Origin: Channallabes apus
Taxonomy: Eukaryota > Chordata > Actinopteri > Siluriformes > Clariidae
Direction of reading: 5' to 3'
Length of the DNA: 64,000 nucleotides
NCBI GenBank assembly: GCA_030522415.1
Contig: CM060107.1
Span: 50,485,807 to 50,549,806 of the forward strand
This document shows positions 42,227-54,717 of the stretch, piece after piece (the stretch's first letter is position 1; every line of letters begins with the position of its first letter). The notes under the pieces are model-generated. The model was given only the letters and a program-made list of their open reading frames with translations, did not search any database and was not told the DNA's origin. The translations under genes and the position numbers were made by a program.

Positions 42227-45200
42227 ATGCCTTTAGTTAAATCTGGTCTGTTGGGAGTGTGTGTGGAGTACATCACCTCTACACCCTGTACTGTAGTTTT
42301 AGGCGCAGTCACAGCTTCAGTCTTGTTCTTGTATAACAGCAGGAAGACTCAGGTCAGTCACACCAAGTCTTATTATTGTCCTTATTGTAATTATATTACA
42401 GGCTTTTATTTTACCTCAGTCACAACAGCACTTATTATTGTAATGGCTGAGTGTTAAAACTATGACTAAATGTTTTTTGGTGTTTTATTAAATTAATTCA
42501 CATAAATTAAGTTTCAGCAATACTGCAGATTTTGAAATAAAACTTTTATTAATTAATAAATTTATTTATTTATTTATTTATTTTTTATAAATGAACAGTC
42601 CCAAAAATAATTTCACGTCTTTTTTTTTTTTTTTCTTTTCCTTTTTAAAAATTTGTGCAGGTGCCGAAGCTGGTGTGTTCTAATGGATTCCGCGGCTTCC
42701 TGCACACACACTGTCCCGTTGTGTCGGAGCGATTTCGCCCCACACCCTGGTGCTGGGGCGGCCGAATGCAGACGCTCGTACGCGTCTTCATCAAGTCCTG
42801 CCCTGCTGTAACATATCGCAAGTATGACCCGCGTAAATATAGCCTTTAATAGCCTTTAAACTAGGAATGGGAATTACAGAACAAGTCACCATGTTATCAT
42901 GATACAGAGGTGCCAATTCGAAAATGGACGTATCACGATTTTATAAATATTAACAGTTCCTTATATGGGAGGGTTGAGTCAGGAACGGCATCCGGCGTAA
43001 AAACCTGTGCCAAGTTGCGTATGGATCGGATGGTCCGCTGTGGCGACCCCTTGATGGGAGCAGCCGAAGGAAAGTTCTTATAGCAACGTTAGTTTTCTCA
43101 CTTAAAAACAAAGCGCAGAATTTAACCAATCCAAACTAAAGTCAAATACAAGAGTTCAACATTTAACCGAGCAGTGCGTATCTTCTGTCATCCGCCAGAA
43201 TTATTATTTCTAAACAAACTTGGCAATTAATTAACTGAAAACGTAATTAGTTCAGATCGCGCCACCTGTAGGATTATAAAGAAACGGTGATGTTTTACCT
43301 CCTCAAACACCGCCAGTGACTCAAAACTCAACCTGACAGTGAGCGTGAGGCTTCTAAGGTGGTCACGCGGGGCTTCTAACACGGTCACGTGGAGCTTCTA
43401 ACACACATGAATTTCGACTAATTTGCGCTCACAGTGTTTAAAGACCAGTAGAGATGTTCCGATACAATTTTTCCCCTCCCGATACCGATTCTTGGGATCA
43501 GGGTATCGGCCGATACCGAGTACTGATCCGATACCTGGGTGTGTATCTGTATATACAGCTATAGATACTACTAGCCCTGTATTAATTGATAGGATTGTTT
43601 TATCTTTATTGCTCGTTGGCTGTCTTGTGAAAACTTTTCTTTTCGTTTGAATAAAGCTTCCAATGTTTGTTGCGTCTGGCACGGCTCGTCGTTCTCTGTC
43701 CTAGCTCTTGTGTAACCATCGTGTTCTATTGGGTGACGCGTGTTCAAATGCTTTATTAAGTTTGTTGTGTTAAAGTTGCTAATACTTGTGCCACTCCTTG
43801 AAATTGCAGCTTGTCGCTGTTTTACTGGCTGTTTGATCAAGCCTGAAATACTGCCAAACAGTGGACATACTTCTTGCACGTTTGTACTTCTTCACCGCCG
43901 TAAACAGTAGTTGCTTGTGGCAACACGACACAACTTCCTGTGTTTGCATTCTGAGCAGCGAAGAAGAATTGATTTCCGATTTGCAGCGTTAAGCAAAGCT
44001 AGTGGGCATAACTAGGTTATGTTTAACAAAATGGTATCGGATCGGTACATGGCCTCAATTTCTCGCCGATACCGATGCCAGATATTTTTGTGGTATCGGC
44101 AGCGTTCGGAACAACCCTAGAGACCGGTGTAAGCGTGTGTAATGAGTGTTTTTGAGACTAATTCGTTCACATTCGTTCTTGGAGAAAAAGGCAGACTGGA
44201 GTATTTTTAACATGTGTGATTTTTGTTAATGTAGCACCATAAAAATGCATTTCACTTGGAAGCTTCTGTGCTCAGTACTGGAATGTTAATATCTCAGGCT
44301 TCATTTGTACAATTAAAACACTTTTTTTCTTCCTAACTGTCTCTCAGCGAGATGATCAGGACAGACGATGGTGGTCAGCTCTCAATAGACTGGGTGGATA
44401 ACACGGATAGCACAAAGTACCCACAATCCTCCTCTCGGCCTACCGTGCTAATCCTGCCCGGGCTGACAGGAAACAGCCAGCAGACGTACGTCCTGCACAT
44501 GATCCAGCAAGCCACGCGACATGGATACAGGTGAGCATGTAGTTTCTATGTAGATGAATAACAGGTGTAGGAATAATGATTTCTGAGTGTGACATGGCTG
44601 TAAGTCGTGCTAGAAAACTGCAGTCTTTATTAGCTCTTCTCTCTTTCAGGTGTGTGGTGATGAATAACCGAGGATTTGGAGGAGAAGAGTTGCTGGTAAG
44701 AAGCTTTTTTTCTCTTTTTTTCTTCTTCCTTTGGCCACATCACACTATGAGTGCACCTGCTCCTTAAAGAATTTCCTTGTAGACAGTCACTGAGTCATGG
44801 TTCAACTTGTGCAATGCACACTCACGGTTTATATCTTATCTACATCAGGTTTATAGAGCTCCAAGAAACAAACAGAAAAAGCAGAGACCTTGTGACACCT
44901 CTGAAATATGTCGTAAAATTCACCTGACACACTTCAACCTAATTGTATCCTCTCTTTCTCTTTCTCTCTCCTTTAGACTCCTGTAACCTTCTGCGCTGCC
45001 AACACTCAGGACGTGGAAACCACAATAAATTACATCAAAGAGCTCTACCCACAAGCCCCTCTGGTTGGAGCCGGGGTGTCTCTTGGGGGGTGAGCACCCA
45101 ACGCACACATACACGACCTGTACACTTATGGAGAAAAAGGAACAGAAAAAGAGACTGAAGAATAAAAATAAAACCTTATTAAATATTAGTAACCTAATAT

Positions 45201-47225
45201 TTATTACTAATGTTTATCTGTTACAGAGAGTTTCAAGGTTATTCTGTGATTTATTTATTTAGTTTTTTTGCATTCTCTTATGGCTTAGAGAGCAAAATAT
45301 ATTAGGTTTGTAACTTAATATTTTTCCAATTATATTTTCTTGATTCAGGATGCTGTTGCTGAATTATCTGGCGCGTAAAGGATGTGACTCGAAGATGATC
45401 GCCGGGCTCACCCTGTCCGTGATCTGGAATTCCTTCGAATCGTCCAGATCGCTGGAGCAGCCAATCAACAAGCTGCTTTTCAATCGCCACCTCACCAGCA
45501 ACCTGTGCCAAGCCATCATCAGGTTCTTTCCTTCTGCACTTTGGCCTTATTCTTTATTTTGATTTTATTGATTCAAAATTAGTTTGTATTGCTTTTATGA
45601 TACCAGTGAGAAATTACATCAATTGAATTGAAATAATATAGAAAGTTTAATCATAGCAGTACATCAAAGGTTCAAATGTTGGTATTTATTCAAATGGTTC
45701 AATACGACTGTTGGTCGTTAGAGCAAAGCCTTTAAGATAAGATAAATCGAAGTCGCTTTGGATAAGAGCGTCTGCCGAATGTCTTGAATGTAAAAAAAAT
45801 ATATATTTTAAAGTCATTCTGGTCCAAAGTTCTCCATCAGCTAATCCATTCAGTAATGACAATAGTAATTTTATAAACTTTTAGTCCATGACTGTTGCAC
45901 CTTTAAACAGATCAGGTCTCTGAAGTCTCTCCTCTCTCGCTCTCCTCAGACACAGAAAGATCCTGGAGAAGGTCATCGACATAGATGATGTGTTAAAGGT
46001 ATTCACTCCTGTTTCTGATGTCATCATGCTTCTGTATGTCAGTATTCTAGAAAAAGAAAAAGTTTGCATACCGTTAAGACAAGAGCGGATGCAAACTTTT
46101 GAACTCTACTGCAGATTTTTCCGTTCTGTTCTAATTAAATTGAGGAACAAAGCACGTTGTGATAATTTTATAGGAAAGTAAATCAACAGCGCAGTGGTGT
46201 GAAAAGCATGAAGTAGAGTCACTGTTGTCACACTCACAGTGCACTGAAGTTTTATCCTGCTCATATTTCAACAATTCGCCAGCACTAATGATTTTTAGAG
46301 AGTAAAGAAGTTACATTCTAAGTTAGATTTAAAGCTGGGAAATGTCCACAAAATATGTTCATTTATGTTGTAGTAGCCATAAAAGCCATTTTTCTTTCTC
46401 TCGTGAAGTTAATACAAGTTCTCCATTTTGAAGACTTCTCCATAGTAAAAATATAGTTACATCTTTTCCTCTGACTGTTACAAAGTGCCGTCACTAGAGA
46501 CTCCTTCCAAGCATGTTGAACTTTTCCCTAGAGAAAACCTCACCATATCCACTGGTACACGTATCTTTCATATGTTTTACTGTCAGAGCTGCTGTTATAT
46601 GAAATGAGCCAACTTCTAACCAATCAGACCTAAGAATTCGACAGAGCTGAGGTATACAGTATGCCTACTTGTCTGATTGCTGCTTCATATTCAATTCAGC
46701 CTACTTAATGACATAATTAAAACATACTTGATTTAAAAGTCATTTTCTTGGTGTCTAGGCAAGTACAATTCGGGAGTTTGATGAGCGCTTCACATCTGTC
46801 CTATTTGGCTACAAGTCCTGCGTGGATTATTACCAGGACGCCAGTCCATATCACAAACTGTCCCAGATGTCTGTCCCCGTACTGTGCCTCAATGCCGCTG
46901 ATGATCCCTTCTCCCCAAAACATGGTGAAAAACCCATTATCACTTCTTTGTGTGAAATATATGTATCGATCATCTTTCTAAAGTCATCATACTGCTTCTT
47001 TTCCCATTTTCTACAGCTTTCCCGGAAACTCTGGCTCAGCGCTCACCGAATGTAGCTCTCCTAATAACATCACACGGAGGGCACATCGGCTTCCTCGATG
47101 GTCTTTTCCCACGCGGCGAAGGCTACATGGATCGGGTGTTCAGCCAGTTCGTCCGAGCCGCTTTTGAGTACCAGGAGGACCTGAAGGAGGCCTGCAGCAA
47201 CATCAAATTAACCACTACATCTTAA
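42227..47225 (+). CDS. abhd1: abhd1-like alpha/beta hydrolase, complete nine-exon gene
   Basis: Coding exons: 42227-42352, 42661-42821, 44348-44530, 44650-44695, 44977-45089, 45349-45522, 45950-45998, 46759-46924 and 47017-47225. All junctions are GT/AG and phases join without a break, giving 408 residues, the usual ABHD1/ABHD3 length. Residues ~21-36 ([16 protein letters not shown]) form a membrane anchor. The hydrolase core has PGLTG (oxyanion region), nucleophile Ser in GVSLGG (exon 5), Asp in NAADDPFSP (exon 8) and His in [11 protein letters not shown] (exon 9). Segments such as RSLE.P.N.LLFN, (V)IDID and AADDPFSP match ABHD1 better than ABHD3. The family comprises membrane-bound serine hydrolases; ABHD3 acts on phospholipids, while the substrate of ABHD1 is not established. 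Introns 2 and 6 hold repeat fragments. Confidence 0.9.
42965..43078 (+). mobile_element. SINE 3' fragment in abhd1-like intron 2
   Basis: TGGGAGGGTTGAGTCAGGAA, GGCATCCGGCGTAAAAACC, CCGCTGTGGCGACCCC and GGGAGCAGCCGAA are the 3' part of the tRNA-derived SINE also seen at 2313-2556, here on the plus strand. The head is missing. Confidence 0.8.
43449..44119 (-). mobile_element. hAT-type element in abhd1-like intron 2
   Basis: The ends TAGAGATGTTCCGATAC and GTTCGGAACAACCCTA are inverted relatives, with GCCGATACCGA-rich sub-termini. Flanking octamers AAGACCAG (43441-43448) and GAGACCGG (44120-44127) agree at six of eight positions, both differences A/G, as expected for an aged 8-bp duplication. 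The interior holds only the first transposase exon. Confidence 0.8.
43571..43879 (-). pseudogene. BED-finger exon remnant of the intronic hAT element
   Basis: Minus-strand residues [20 protein letters not shown] then [11 protein letters not shown] match the second half of a BED finger (TTNLxxHLxxxH). The CxxC half is not recognisable in this frame, and no downstream exons exist. Confidence 0.6.
45744..45778 (+). mobile_element. SINE tail fragment in abhd1-like intron 6
   Basis: GTCGCTTTGGATAAGAGCGT followed by CTGCCGAATGT is the conserved 3' end of the tRNA-derived SINE family present at 51985-52153. Confidence 0.75.
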
Positions 47226-48644
47226 GCTTTATAATCTGTTAACCACTGATACATCTCTCAGTCATAGGTTTCAGGTATTATGGTAGCATATTAACAGGTA
47301 GTTTCACTTAAATTTATAAAAAATGTTCACAGTATGCCATGAAGGGCTCTTAAAGGGGACCGAAGGACTTAAAGGGGACACTCAAGCAATAGTAGAATGT
47401 ATAGGGAAGCCCAGTTTCCCCAAAAGTGTCAATGTTGAAATTATCTGGTAAAGAGAATGTTCATGTTAGTGCTCATGTTATCATTTAATGATAATCTTTG
47501 CCTTTTTGGATACAAACGAATGGAAGGCTCTTATAATTATCTCTTTTCTTAGTATCCAGCATGTCTGTGAAGAAGCGCAAGTATGAAGATATTTTAGCCA
47601 AAATTTCCTTGTAATATAAAAGTTTCTAAATACTGTATATTTTTGTACCACATACAGTACATTAAATAAGAAATGAGAAGAAACACAAAATTAATTTTAA
47701 ATGTGAAATCTGTTGGCAGTTATTATTGTTCCAAATATGCTTCCATGTCAGTACGTCATAGTTTGACATTAAACTAAACATTAAACATTTTTAAATGACA
47801 TTAAAAAAAAGTATATATTTTATTATTTTTATCTTTTATTTTTTAAGTTTTTAAAATAAAATTATGTAATATTGGGATTTGAAACTATATCAACTTTTAC
47901 AATCTGGATAAACTTGACACATATTTAGCCTTTTGTTTCTACTGTTGAAAATTTACAATCCGTGAAATGCATAATGGAAGGAATTCTGACTTAACAGGAA
48001 CGATTAATTATAAGCTATATTTATAAAAAAAAAAAAAATGTGTATTTATTTTAATGCCCTACATATTTCCCTAAATATTTAATATAATGAAAAACTTACT
48101 GGGTTGGCCTTGGAATCTTTCGAAAAAATTATCAGATATTCTTAAAAATTATAATAATCTCTGCCTTAAAATCTTAAAAGTCTCAAAGCACCTCGAATCC
48201 CAAAAAGGTTAGATTTTTCTTATCTCGTGAGACCTAATTATTATTACAGATGACCTTTTAACCACAAATAAATTGTTTCTGTTGCATTAAAGCACTGAAA
48301 TCCTTCATGATCCAAATCTACTCTGTAAATCAAAAAAGCAGCAATGTAAATAACTCATCTGTTCACACAAATCATGGAATCGTCCAAATATTGGTTAAGG
48401 CATATTGCACAATTGTGAAAAAAGGCAATAAATATTAAAGCACTTAATTGTAATCGTACAGACTGTGTTGCTACCTCATTACAATGATTACAACGTGTTT
48501 TTAAATAGACTGAATGACTTTTGAATTATAATTGATTGAATTATAATTTGTATTCTTTTAAATACTGATGTATTATATGCACTGATTTATAAATTTATGA
48601 AAAAGTGTCAAGTCATGTACCCTTTACTGTCTGTTCCTGAATCA
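47226..48644. other. Probable abhd1-like 3' UTR and AT-rich flank
   Basis: AT-rich sequence follows the stop codon. An AATAAA lies at about 48428 and others near 49078 and 49157; which one ends the transcript cannot be told. No other gene seen. Confidence 0.4.
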
Positions 48645-48645
48645 G

Positions 48646-48719
<74 letters not shown>
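48645..48719. repeat. (TG)n microsatellite, ~75 bp
   Basis: An uninterrupted TG dinucleotide run. Confidence 0.97.
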
Positions 48720-48720
<1 letters not shown>

Positions 48721-49440
48721 GATCAACTGGCTGATCTGGGACCAGCCATCAAAACCAGAGATTGACAGACAATTCTGTACTAATCTCTTACATAGTATGT
48801 ACTGCTTCAAAGTTGGTTTACGTTTATAATGTTTTAAATCTGTGAGCACTTCAGTTTTTAAAGTCCTTGACAATATTCTGACAATATTTATGCATCAGAA
48901 ATTTGAAACAGATTCTAAATGTATTTTTATATAGTCAGAACTTGTAGACACCAAACATGGTAATGGTGCATAAGTACTTATAATGCGCATCAAACTATTC
49001 ACCTCGTATATAGTTATATTTACAACTTAATGCTATGCTGTTCATACTGTATTGGTATAAAGCTTTCCGACTTGGTCTTAATAAAAAGTATTACCATGTT
49101 TTCATTATCCTGTGTTCAATGTATTCAAGCCTGTACTGAAGTCTAATTCTGAAGCATCAATAAAATACCTAAATCAATATCTTCTGCTTCTTCTTTTTAA
49201 TTTCATTTTATATGTTTTGAAATTTAAACAAAAATGAATGTTTAATGTTAACATAAAATAAAGAAACAAATTAAAAGAAATATTTATATTAATATTTATT
49301 TAGTTTATAATCTATATATTATACTATTTGCACATATTAATGAAATATTTTAAAATTATTACTTTAAGCCACAATTCTCGAGGTATTTTATTGTCAAAAT
49401 CTATACATACATGCACACTTAGCTCGTTTTCTTCTGATAA
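48720..49440. other. AT-rich intergenic DNA
   Basis: No gene; candidate AATAAA signals near 49078 and 49157 may belong to the upstream gene. Confidence 0.45.
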
Positions 49441-49800
49441 TTTTGCTAACACACTCACTAGCTTTTTCCTTATGCTAGTTTTACTCATTCACTAGCTTAT
49501 TTCCTCACTCATGTGGGTTTTTACTCACTCATTCATCTTATTTCCTCACTTATGCTAGTTTTACTCACCCACTCACTAGCCTTATGCTAGTTTTACTCAC
49601 TCTCTCACTAGCCTTATGCTAGTTTTACTCACTCGCTCACTAGCCGTGTGCTAGTTTTACTAACTCATTCATTAAGTAGTTTCCTTGTGCTAGTTTTAAT
49701 AACTAACTAACTAACTAACTAACCTTTTTTTCCTTGTGCTATTTTCACTCAATCAATCACTAGCTAATTTCCTTGCGCTAGTTTTACTCCTTGTGTTTAA
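49441..49800. repeat. Degenerate minisatellite (TTATGCTAGTTTTACTCACT)
   Basis: At least seven near-copies of TTATGCTAGTTTTACTCACT joined by CACTAGC / TTATTTCC segments. The unit length varies (~28 to 46 bp) because the CACT and ACTA parts expand separately (for example ACTA five times near 49702). Confidence 0.85.
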
Positions 49801-50134
49801 TGTATTTAAGCCAAAGCAACATTTTTTTATGTGGAAAAGGAGCCAACAACTTAAATTTCTTAAAGAGTGAAACTTTAGCAAAATGAATATGTTCAACATT
49901 ATACTGTATATTAGTTGAAGATGTTTAAATTGACAAACAAATTACACAAAAAAAATTTTCAAAGAATTTATTTTTTTTATTATTGTTTTCCATATTGTGA
50001 TTTACACTAAATAGTCAATTTATTATGCATGTTTTCACATTCACATTGTTTGAGTTTATTTTTTATTAGTTTTTTCTTCATTAATTCTATTTATAGAATT
50101 ATTATTATTATACTTTAATACACTGTTTATATGC
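49801..50134. other. AT-rich DNA between two blocks of the same minisatellite
   Basis: Nothing but AT-rich sequence; no repeat units. Confidence 0.5.
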
Positions 50135-50335
50135 TAGTTTGCTTATGCTAGTTTTACTCAGCCACTCAGCTTATTTCCTTATGCTAGTTTTACTCAGTAG
50201 CTTATTTCTTTAAGATAGTTTTATTCACTCACTAACTTATTTCCTTATCCAAGGTTTACTCAATCACTATCAAATCCTTATTTTCTTATGCTAGTTTTAC
50301 TCACTCACTCGCTTATTTCCTTGTGTGAGTTTTAT
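50135..50335. repeat. Second block of the GCTAGTTTTACTCA minisatellite
   Basis: TTATGCTAGTTTTACTCA units alternate with GCTTATTTCC as in the block at 49441-49800, separated from it by ~330 bp of unrelated AT-rich DNA. Confidence 0.8.
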
Positions 50336-50958
50336 ATTATTATTTACATTGGAATCAAATTTATTTTTCACCTGCATTGCCTACATCAAATATAGATTTT
50401 ACTGTAGATGTAAAAGTAGATATTTCTGAAAAACAATTACGTATTTACAGACATATTTTACTTTCAAAAACAAATTTCCTTAAATAGATTAGATTGCTTA
50501 AATTTTATACTTATCATAAAGTTTTACATGTTGTTGTTGGTCTTTTGGCTGCTCCAGACTACATAAGGTACATATATTGCCTAATATACATTTATACTTA
50601 CCAAATTTACTAAACACTTTTACCTTTAGATCAAGTAATTTTAGATTTATCTTCTCGCAATTTAGATTAATCTACTCTTGAAGCCCTTTTCAATGCCACT
50701 GCTGAGACATTCAGATGCATTTTAAATTCATTGTTCCCTCAATTATTAGAAACTGTCTGCACTGAAGCATAAAATTAGCTCAGAATCACAATGCTCCCAC
50801 CACCATGCTTCATAGATGGGATGAATTACATTTTTGCTGAATTGATCAGTGCAAGACTGATCATTAGGTACAGGATGAAAAAAGATTTGGTGAAATGTTA
50901 ATTACAAATACTATTTAAAAAAATGGCTTAAATAAGTATATAAACAAATGTTTGATTA
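50336..50958. other. AT-rich intergenic DNA
   Basis: A short GTTGTTGTTGGTCTTTTGGC near 50531 is the tail of the tRNA-derived SINE; otherwise nothing. Confidence 0.45.
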
Positions 50959-51430
50959 CAGTGAAACCTCGGATTGCGAGTGACGCGGTTTGCGAGTGTT
51001 ACGCAAGACGAGCAAAGATTTTTTAAATAAATTTTGAGTTGGAAAACGAACAAGTCTTGGTTTTTGGGTACCGAGTATCGTGTATCACTCATTTGCTTCT
51101 TGTTCTGACACCATCACGTGATCACGACTGAGCCAACGGTTTTTTTCTCTCTTGCGCTGCGAAATTGTGGGTAATCAGCTCCCCTGCTGGGTCTTAGTGC
51201 GCAACTCTTACTGGTATAATCAACATCTGTGCACGCGTGTACTGTTTACTATAGCACTACAACAAAACATTGTCTGTTTATGGCGATATGGATGCAGATA
51301 TTTATTCCACAGTACTGTTGAAATCTTGATTCTTCAATAACAGCTCTAACCTTAAATCTCAAAGCTAGGTTTAAAAGTTTTTATTTTTCCCTTACTGTAA
51401 GTTAATGGGAAATATCCAAAATGATCGATT
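50959..51430 (+). mobile_element. Mariner/Tigger-like MITE, left end
   Basis: CAGTGAAACCTCGGATTGCG after TA is a well-known terminus of mariner/Tigger-like MITEs in vertebrates, followed by the GCAAGACGAGCAAA sub-terminal block. I could not find the opposite end clearly, so the right boundary is approximate. Confidence 0.55.
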
Positions 51431-51984
51431 CACAATTTTCACAATTTATGTGGTGGAGTTGGAATCTACACTTTACTTATGGAAACTGTAGAGTATATGA
51501 TGTTTTGTAGAAGGTTTGAAATCATTCATTTCTACATTCAGTTATTTATTTAATTTTTTTAAATACTCTGAATTGCCTGGAGATTTTTAACTTGACGCAG
51601 TCAAACTTCCACAGTTTAGTGACACCTTGAGCTGCTAATCATTATCATACGTGTAGTCATTAAACTTGGCCTAGCCAACCAAACCCAGCATATAAAGTAT
51701 AGTGAAGGGTTTAACATATTCTTTATATAATATACATATGTATGTCTTGTGTATGATGTAAATATATTTTTACATGAGAATCTGAGAAGACCTTTATGAA
51801 ATTATATTTATATAACATATTGACAGAGGTTATATTCCCTTGACCTAGAATTACAGCATTAATTATTAACTTGTGCCCATAAAACATCGACTGTTCATCT
51901 TAAACTACTCCAGGGTGCAATCTTGAGTGGCATTCTGTGGTATAACTAACTTGGGCAAGGTTATATAAAACTCTTCAATACATT
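51431..51984. other. AT-rich intergenic DNA
   Basis: No feature recognised. Confidence 0.45.
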
Positions 51985-52153
51985 TAGGCATTTGCCCTTA
52001 TCCAGAGCAACTTACATTTTTATCTTATCTGAGCAGTGGAGGGTTAAATGCCGTGCTCCAGGGCCCAACAGGGACAACTTGGTGGTTGTGGGATTTGAAC
52101 CCAGGACCTTCCAAACCATAGTCCAATGCCTCAACCACGAAGCTAGCCCTACC
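51985..52153 (-). mobile_element. tRNA-derived SINE, minus strand
   Basis: Read on the minus strand, a tRNA-like head (GCTAGCTTCGTGGTTGAGGC, then GGTTCAAATCCCAC) is followed by CCAAGTTGTCCCTGTTGGGC and the tail AAGTTGCTCTGGATAAGGGC. This is the same family as the tail in abhd1-like intron 6. Confidence 0.75.
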
Positions 52154-52768
52154 CCTTCAGTAGAACCCCTTCAGTCATTTCCATTTTTTGGTTCTGTAAA
52201 GCAGCTTTGAGACTATATCCATTATTACAAGTGTTATATATCTACAATGGAATTTATCATCTTGGCTGTCCTCAAAAGGTCTTGCAATCCAAGACGAGCA
52301 ATTTCCAATCCAGGCATTGATACAGTCAGCTGCTAATGTTTCTTTTGATAGTCTATCTGTTGAATGCAGAATATGGTGAGGATGAGGCTGGGAAATAGAC
52401 TTTTCAGAAACAGCTGCTGGGTTTTCTTGTCTTTTAATCTTATGCTAAGCAGCCATTGTTTGTCACACATACTTTACAGAAAAAAATTATTTTCTTTGTA
52501 TATCCTACAGTGTCAACAATGATACAGTGCCGCTGGAGGAGAGAGGTTTTGTGCAACAGGTCTTTCTGGGTATGTGGATAAAGGTGGCCTTCATCTCGAG
52601 GGGAGGCATCTATGTCCAGTGATGTCCTGTAGTTGTGCTTGACCTGATCATGTAAGTGGCTTTGAATTGCCATAGCATATTTAATTTCAGTTTCATTTAG
52701 TTGTATGATGGCCTGGGGCAATTTGTGTATTATTTCCCTGTGACGGTGTACGTTTGAGTTGTTTATTC

Positions 52769-52807
<39 letters not shown>

Positions 52808-53716
52808 TGTTTAATAGTTCAAATTAAACTATACTTTAATGTGTTGTGTAATTGTTATACATGCCACAACAGTCATTTATACAGATTTATACCAAGCATT
52901 ATAAAGATATTTTCCCTGCTGTACGGTATAAATGTATTTTGAGTACATAATTTTTTATATGTGTAAGGAAAATAGCTGCAACACACATACTTTAAAAAGG
53001 TGTATAGTATTATTGACATATAATAATATTCATCAATCTGAAAAGGATATACCAAGCTACGTGCTATAGACATTCAGGATTACTGAGACATCTTGGTGAT
53101 AAAAGCAGTAATTCCTTCTTCCCACGTGTTTAAAGTGGGTGGAGGAGCAGGTTAATGATCAGTGTCATAGAAACCATGAGGGATTTTTGCCTACACCTTT
53201 TAAGATAAGGACACAGAATCATCTATGGAGTAAAAAGCACTTGGAGAAGAGAGCATAGTGAGAAGTAGCAAGGAATGAAGACATTGCATGGAATTTTTAT
53301 AGCTGTGGTACATGTGAATTTGGACTTATAGCAGAGTTGTAGAGCTGTAAATTTCTGCTCATGAATGAAAAATAGAACACCGAGTGGAAGTGTGGATGTG
53401 ACTGGAAGCCATTTCACCTGCCCAGGTAAGAAGTTAAGTTTTATAATTCTTGAGATTAGATCGATGCCTGATAACAGGAGTCCTGTTTGTTTGATTATTC
53501 TATATCTTGAAAGTCAATACTGTAAGAGCAATACTGCTGTATTTACTGCTGCTTGGATTTCTTGTTTTGATACAAATCTGATAAAAAGAGAATGGGTTTC
53601 CAAATGTATAAAAGAGTAATATTGTTTTGGAGTACATTTTCAAACTATAAATGCATAATAAAAACTTTGTAAAAAAAAAAAAAAAAAATGAATGACAGTA
53701 ATGCTTTTTTAGCCGA
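52154..53716. other. AT-rich intergenic DNA with simple repeats
   Basis: A (TAA)12-like run lies at 52770-52806 and an A-run near 53672. The open frames here are short and show no domain. Confidence 0.45.
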
Positions 53717-53827
53717 TGGTTAATTATTTTCCTACAATAGCAGCCACTCCTCACTGTGCTACGTAAGTAAATGTGGCCTGTTATTCTAAATTGTAATCTT
53801 TTGCTATTGTAGGAAAATAATTAACCA
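53717..53827. repeat. Perfect 26-bp inverted repeat, 59-nt spacer
   Basis: TGGTTAATTATTTTCCTACA(ATAGCA) at 53717-53742 is exactly complementary to 53802-53827. No TSD or known element end was recognised. Confidence 0.92.
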
Positions 53828-54265
53828 TAGGAAACCAAATGTTGTATTTCTGTTGTATAATATAATTTGCATGTTGTCCTGTAATGACTCTTACAGTAAG
53901 TCATAAAACAGACTCAAGGCTCATAATACTCACTACTCATTTCTCAGCAATGAACTCAAGTCTTCAAACCCTGATAATAGTCTTCCTCAACAAACTTTTG
54001 ACAAAACATGTACTAGTAGCTTTGTTCATTTCTAAATCAACTAAAAATTACAAATTTACTCTTGGTTAGATTTGTGTTTAAGGAAACACCATGGTTAGAG
54101 TAACGCTGTGCAGGTATTTTTCTAAATTATTAAAACAATGAAAAATTCACTGTTATAGGGCTTTCATGTATTTATGCTGAGTACAAATGGCAATGTAATA
54201 AAAATAAGGTGGGAGAGTGAGAGAGTGTGTCAATTATACTTATGTGGAGTTGCTAAATCAAATAA
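53828..54265. other. AT-rich intergenic DNA
   Basis: No feature recognised. Confidence 0.45.
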
Positions 54266-54568
54266 AGGGCCTGGTAGTTATCTCTGTCACCTCACACCTC
54301 CAGGATTGGGGGTTTAAATCCTGCCTCTGCTGTGTATGTGGAGTTTGTACTCCCTGTGCTTGGTGAGTTTCCTCTATGCACTCCAGTTTCTTCCTGTTGT
54401 TGGCATTTCCAAAATAATGTGTATGTGTGCCTGTGGCCTGTGACGGGTTGGCACCCCATCCTTCCTGTACTCTGCCTTGTGCCCAAAGTTCCCTCAAATA
54501 GGATCCAGGCCACATGTGACTTTGTATAGGGTAAGTCCTGTTTATTATACATAATGGATGGATGGTTA
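54266..54568 (+). mobile_element. V-SINE, plus strand, diverged
   Basis: The order TCTCTGTCACCTCACACCTC (head), GGAGTTTGTACTCCCTGTGC (core), TTTCTTCCTGTTG, then TTGGCACCCCATCC, TAGGATCCAGGCC and an end of ATGGATGGATGG is that of the V-SINE at 597-859, with many substitutions. Confidence 0.7.
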
Positions 54569-54717
54569 TTCAAAACTGGTATTTGCTACTGTATATTTCT
54601 GTATTAGGTGCATAGTTACAATAAGGAGAAAAACTGCATAAATATATAGCATGTTGTACCTTTTAGTTGCTTCTCTGATTAATCCCCACTTCACCTAGTT
54701 TGTAAAGCAGGAGGGGT

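Noticed and set aside
48613..48873. Minus-strand frame rich in Thr-His
   Set aside because: Translation of the (TG)n microsatellite.
49441..50335. Possible CRISPR-like regular repeats
   Set aside because: The units are contiguous and irregular with no unique equal-length spacers, and the genome is eukaryotic. It is a minisatellite.
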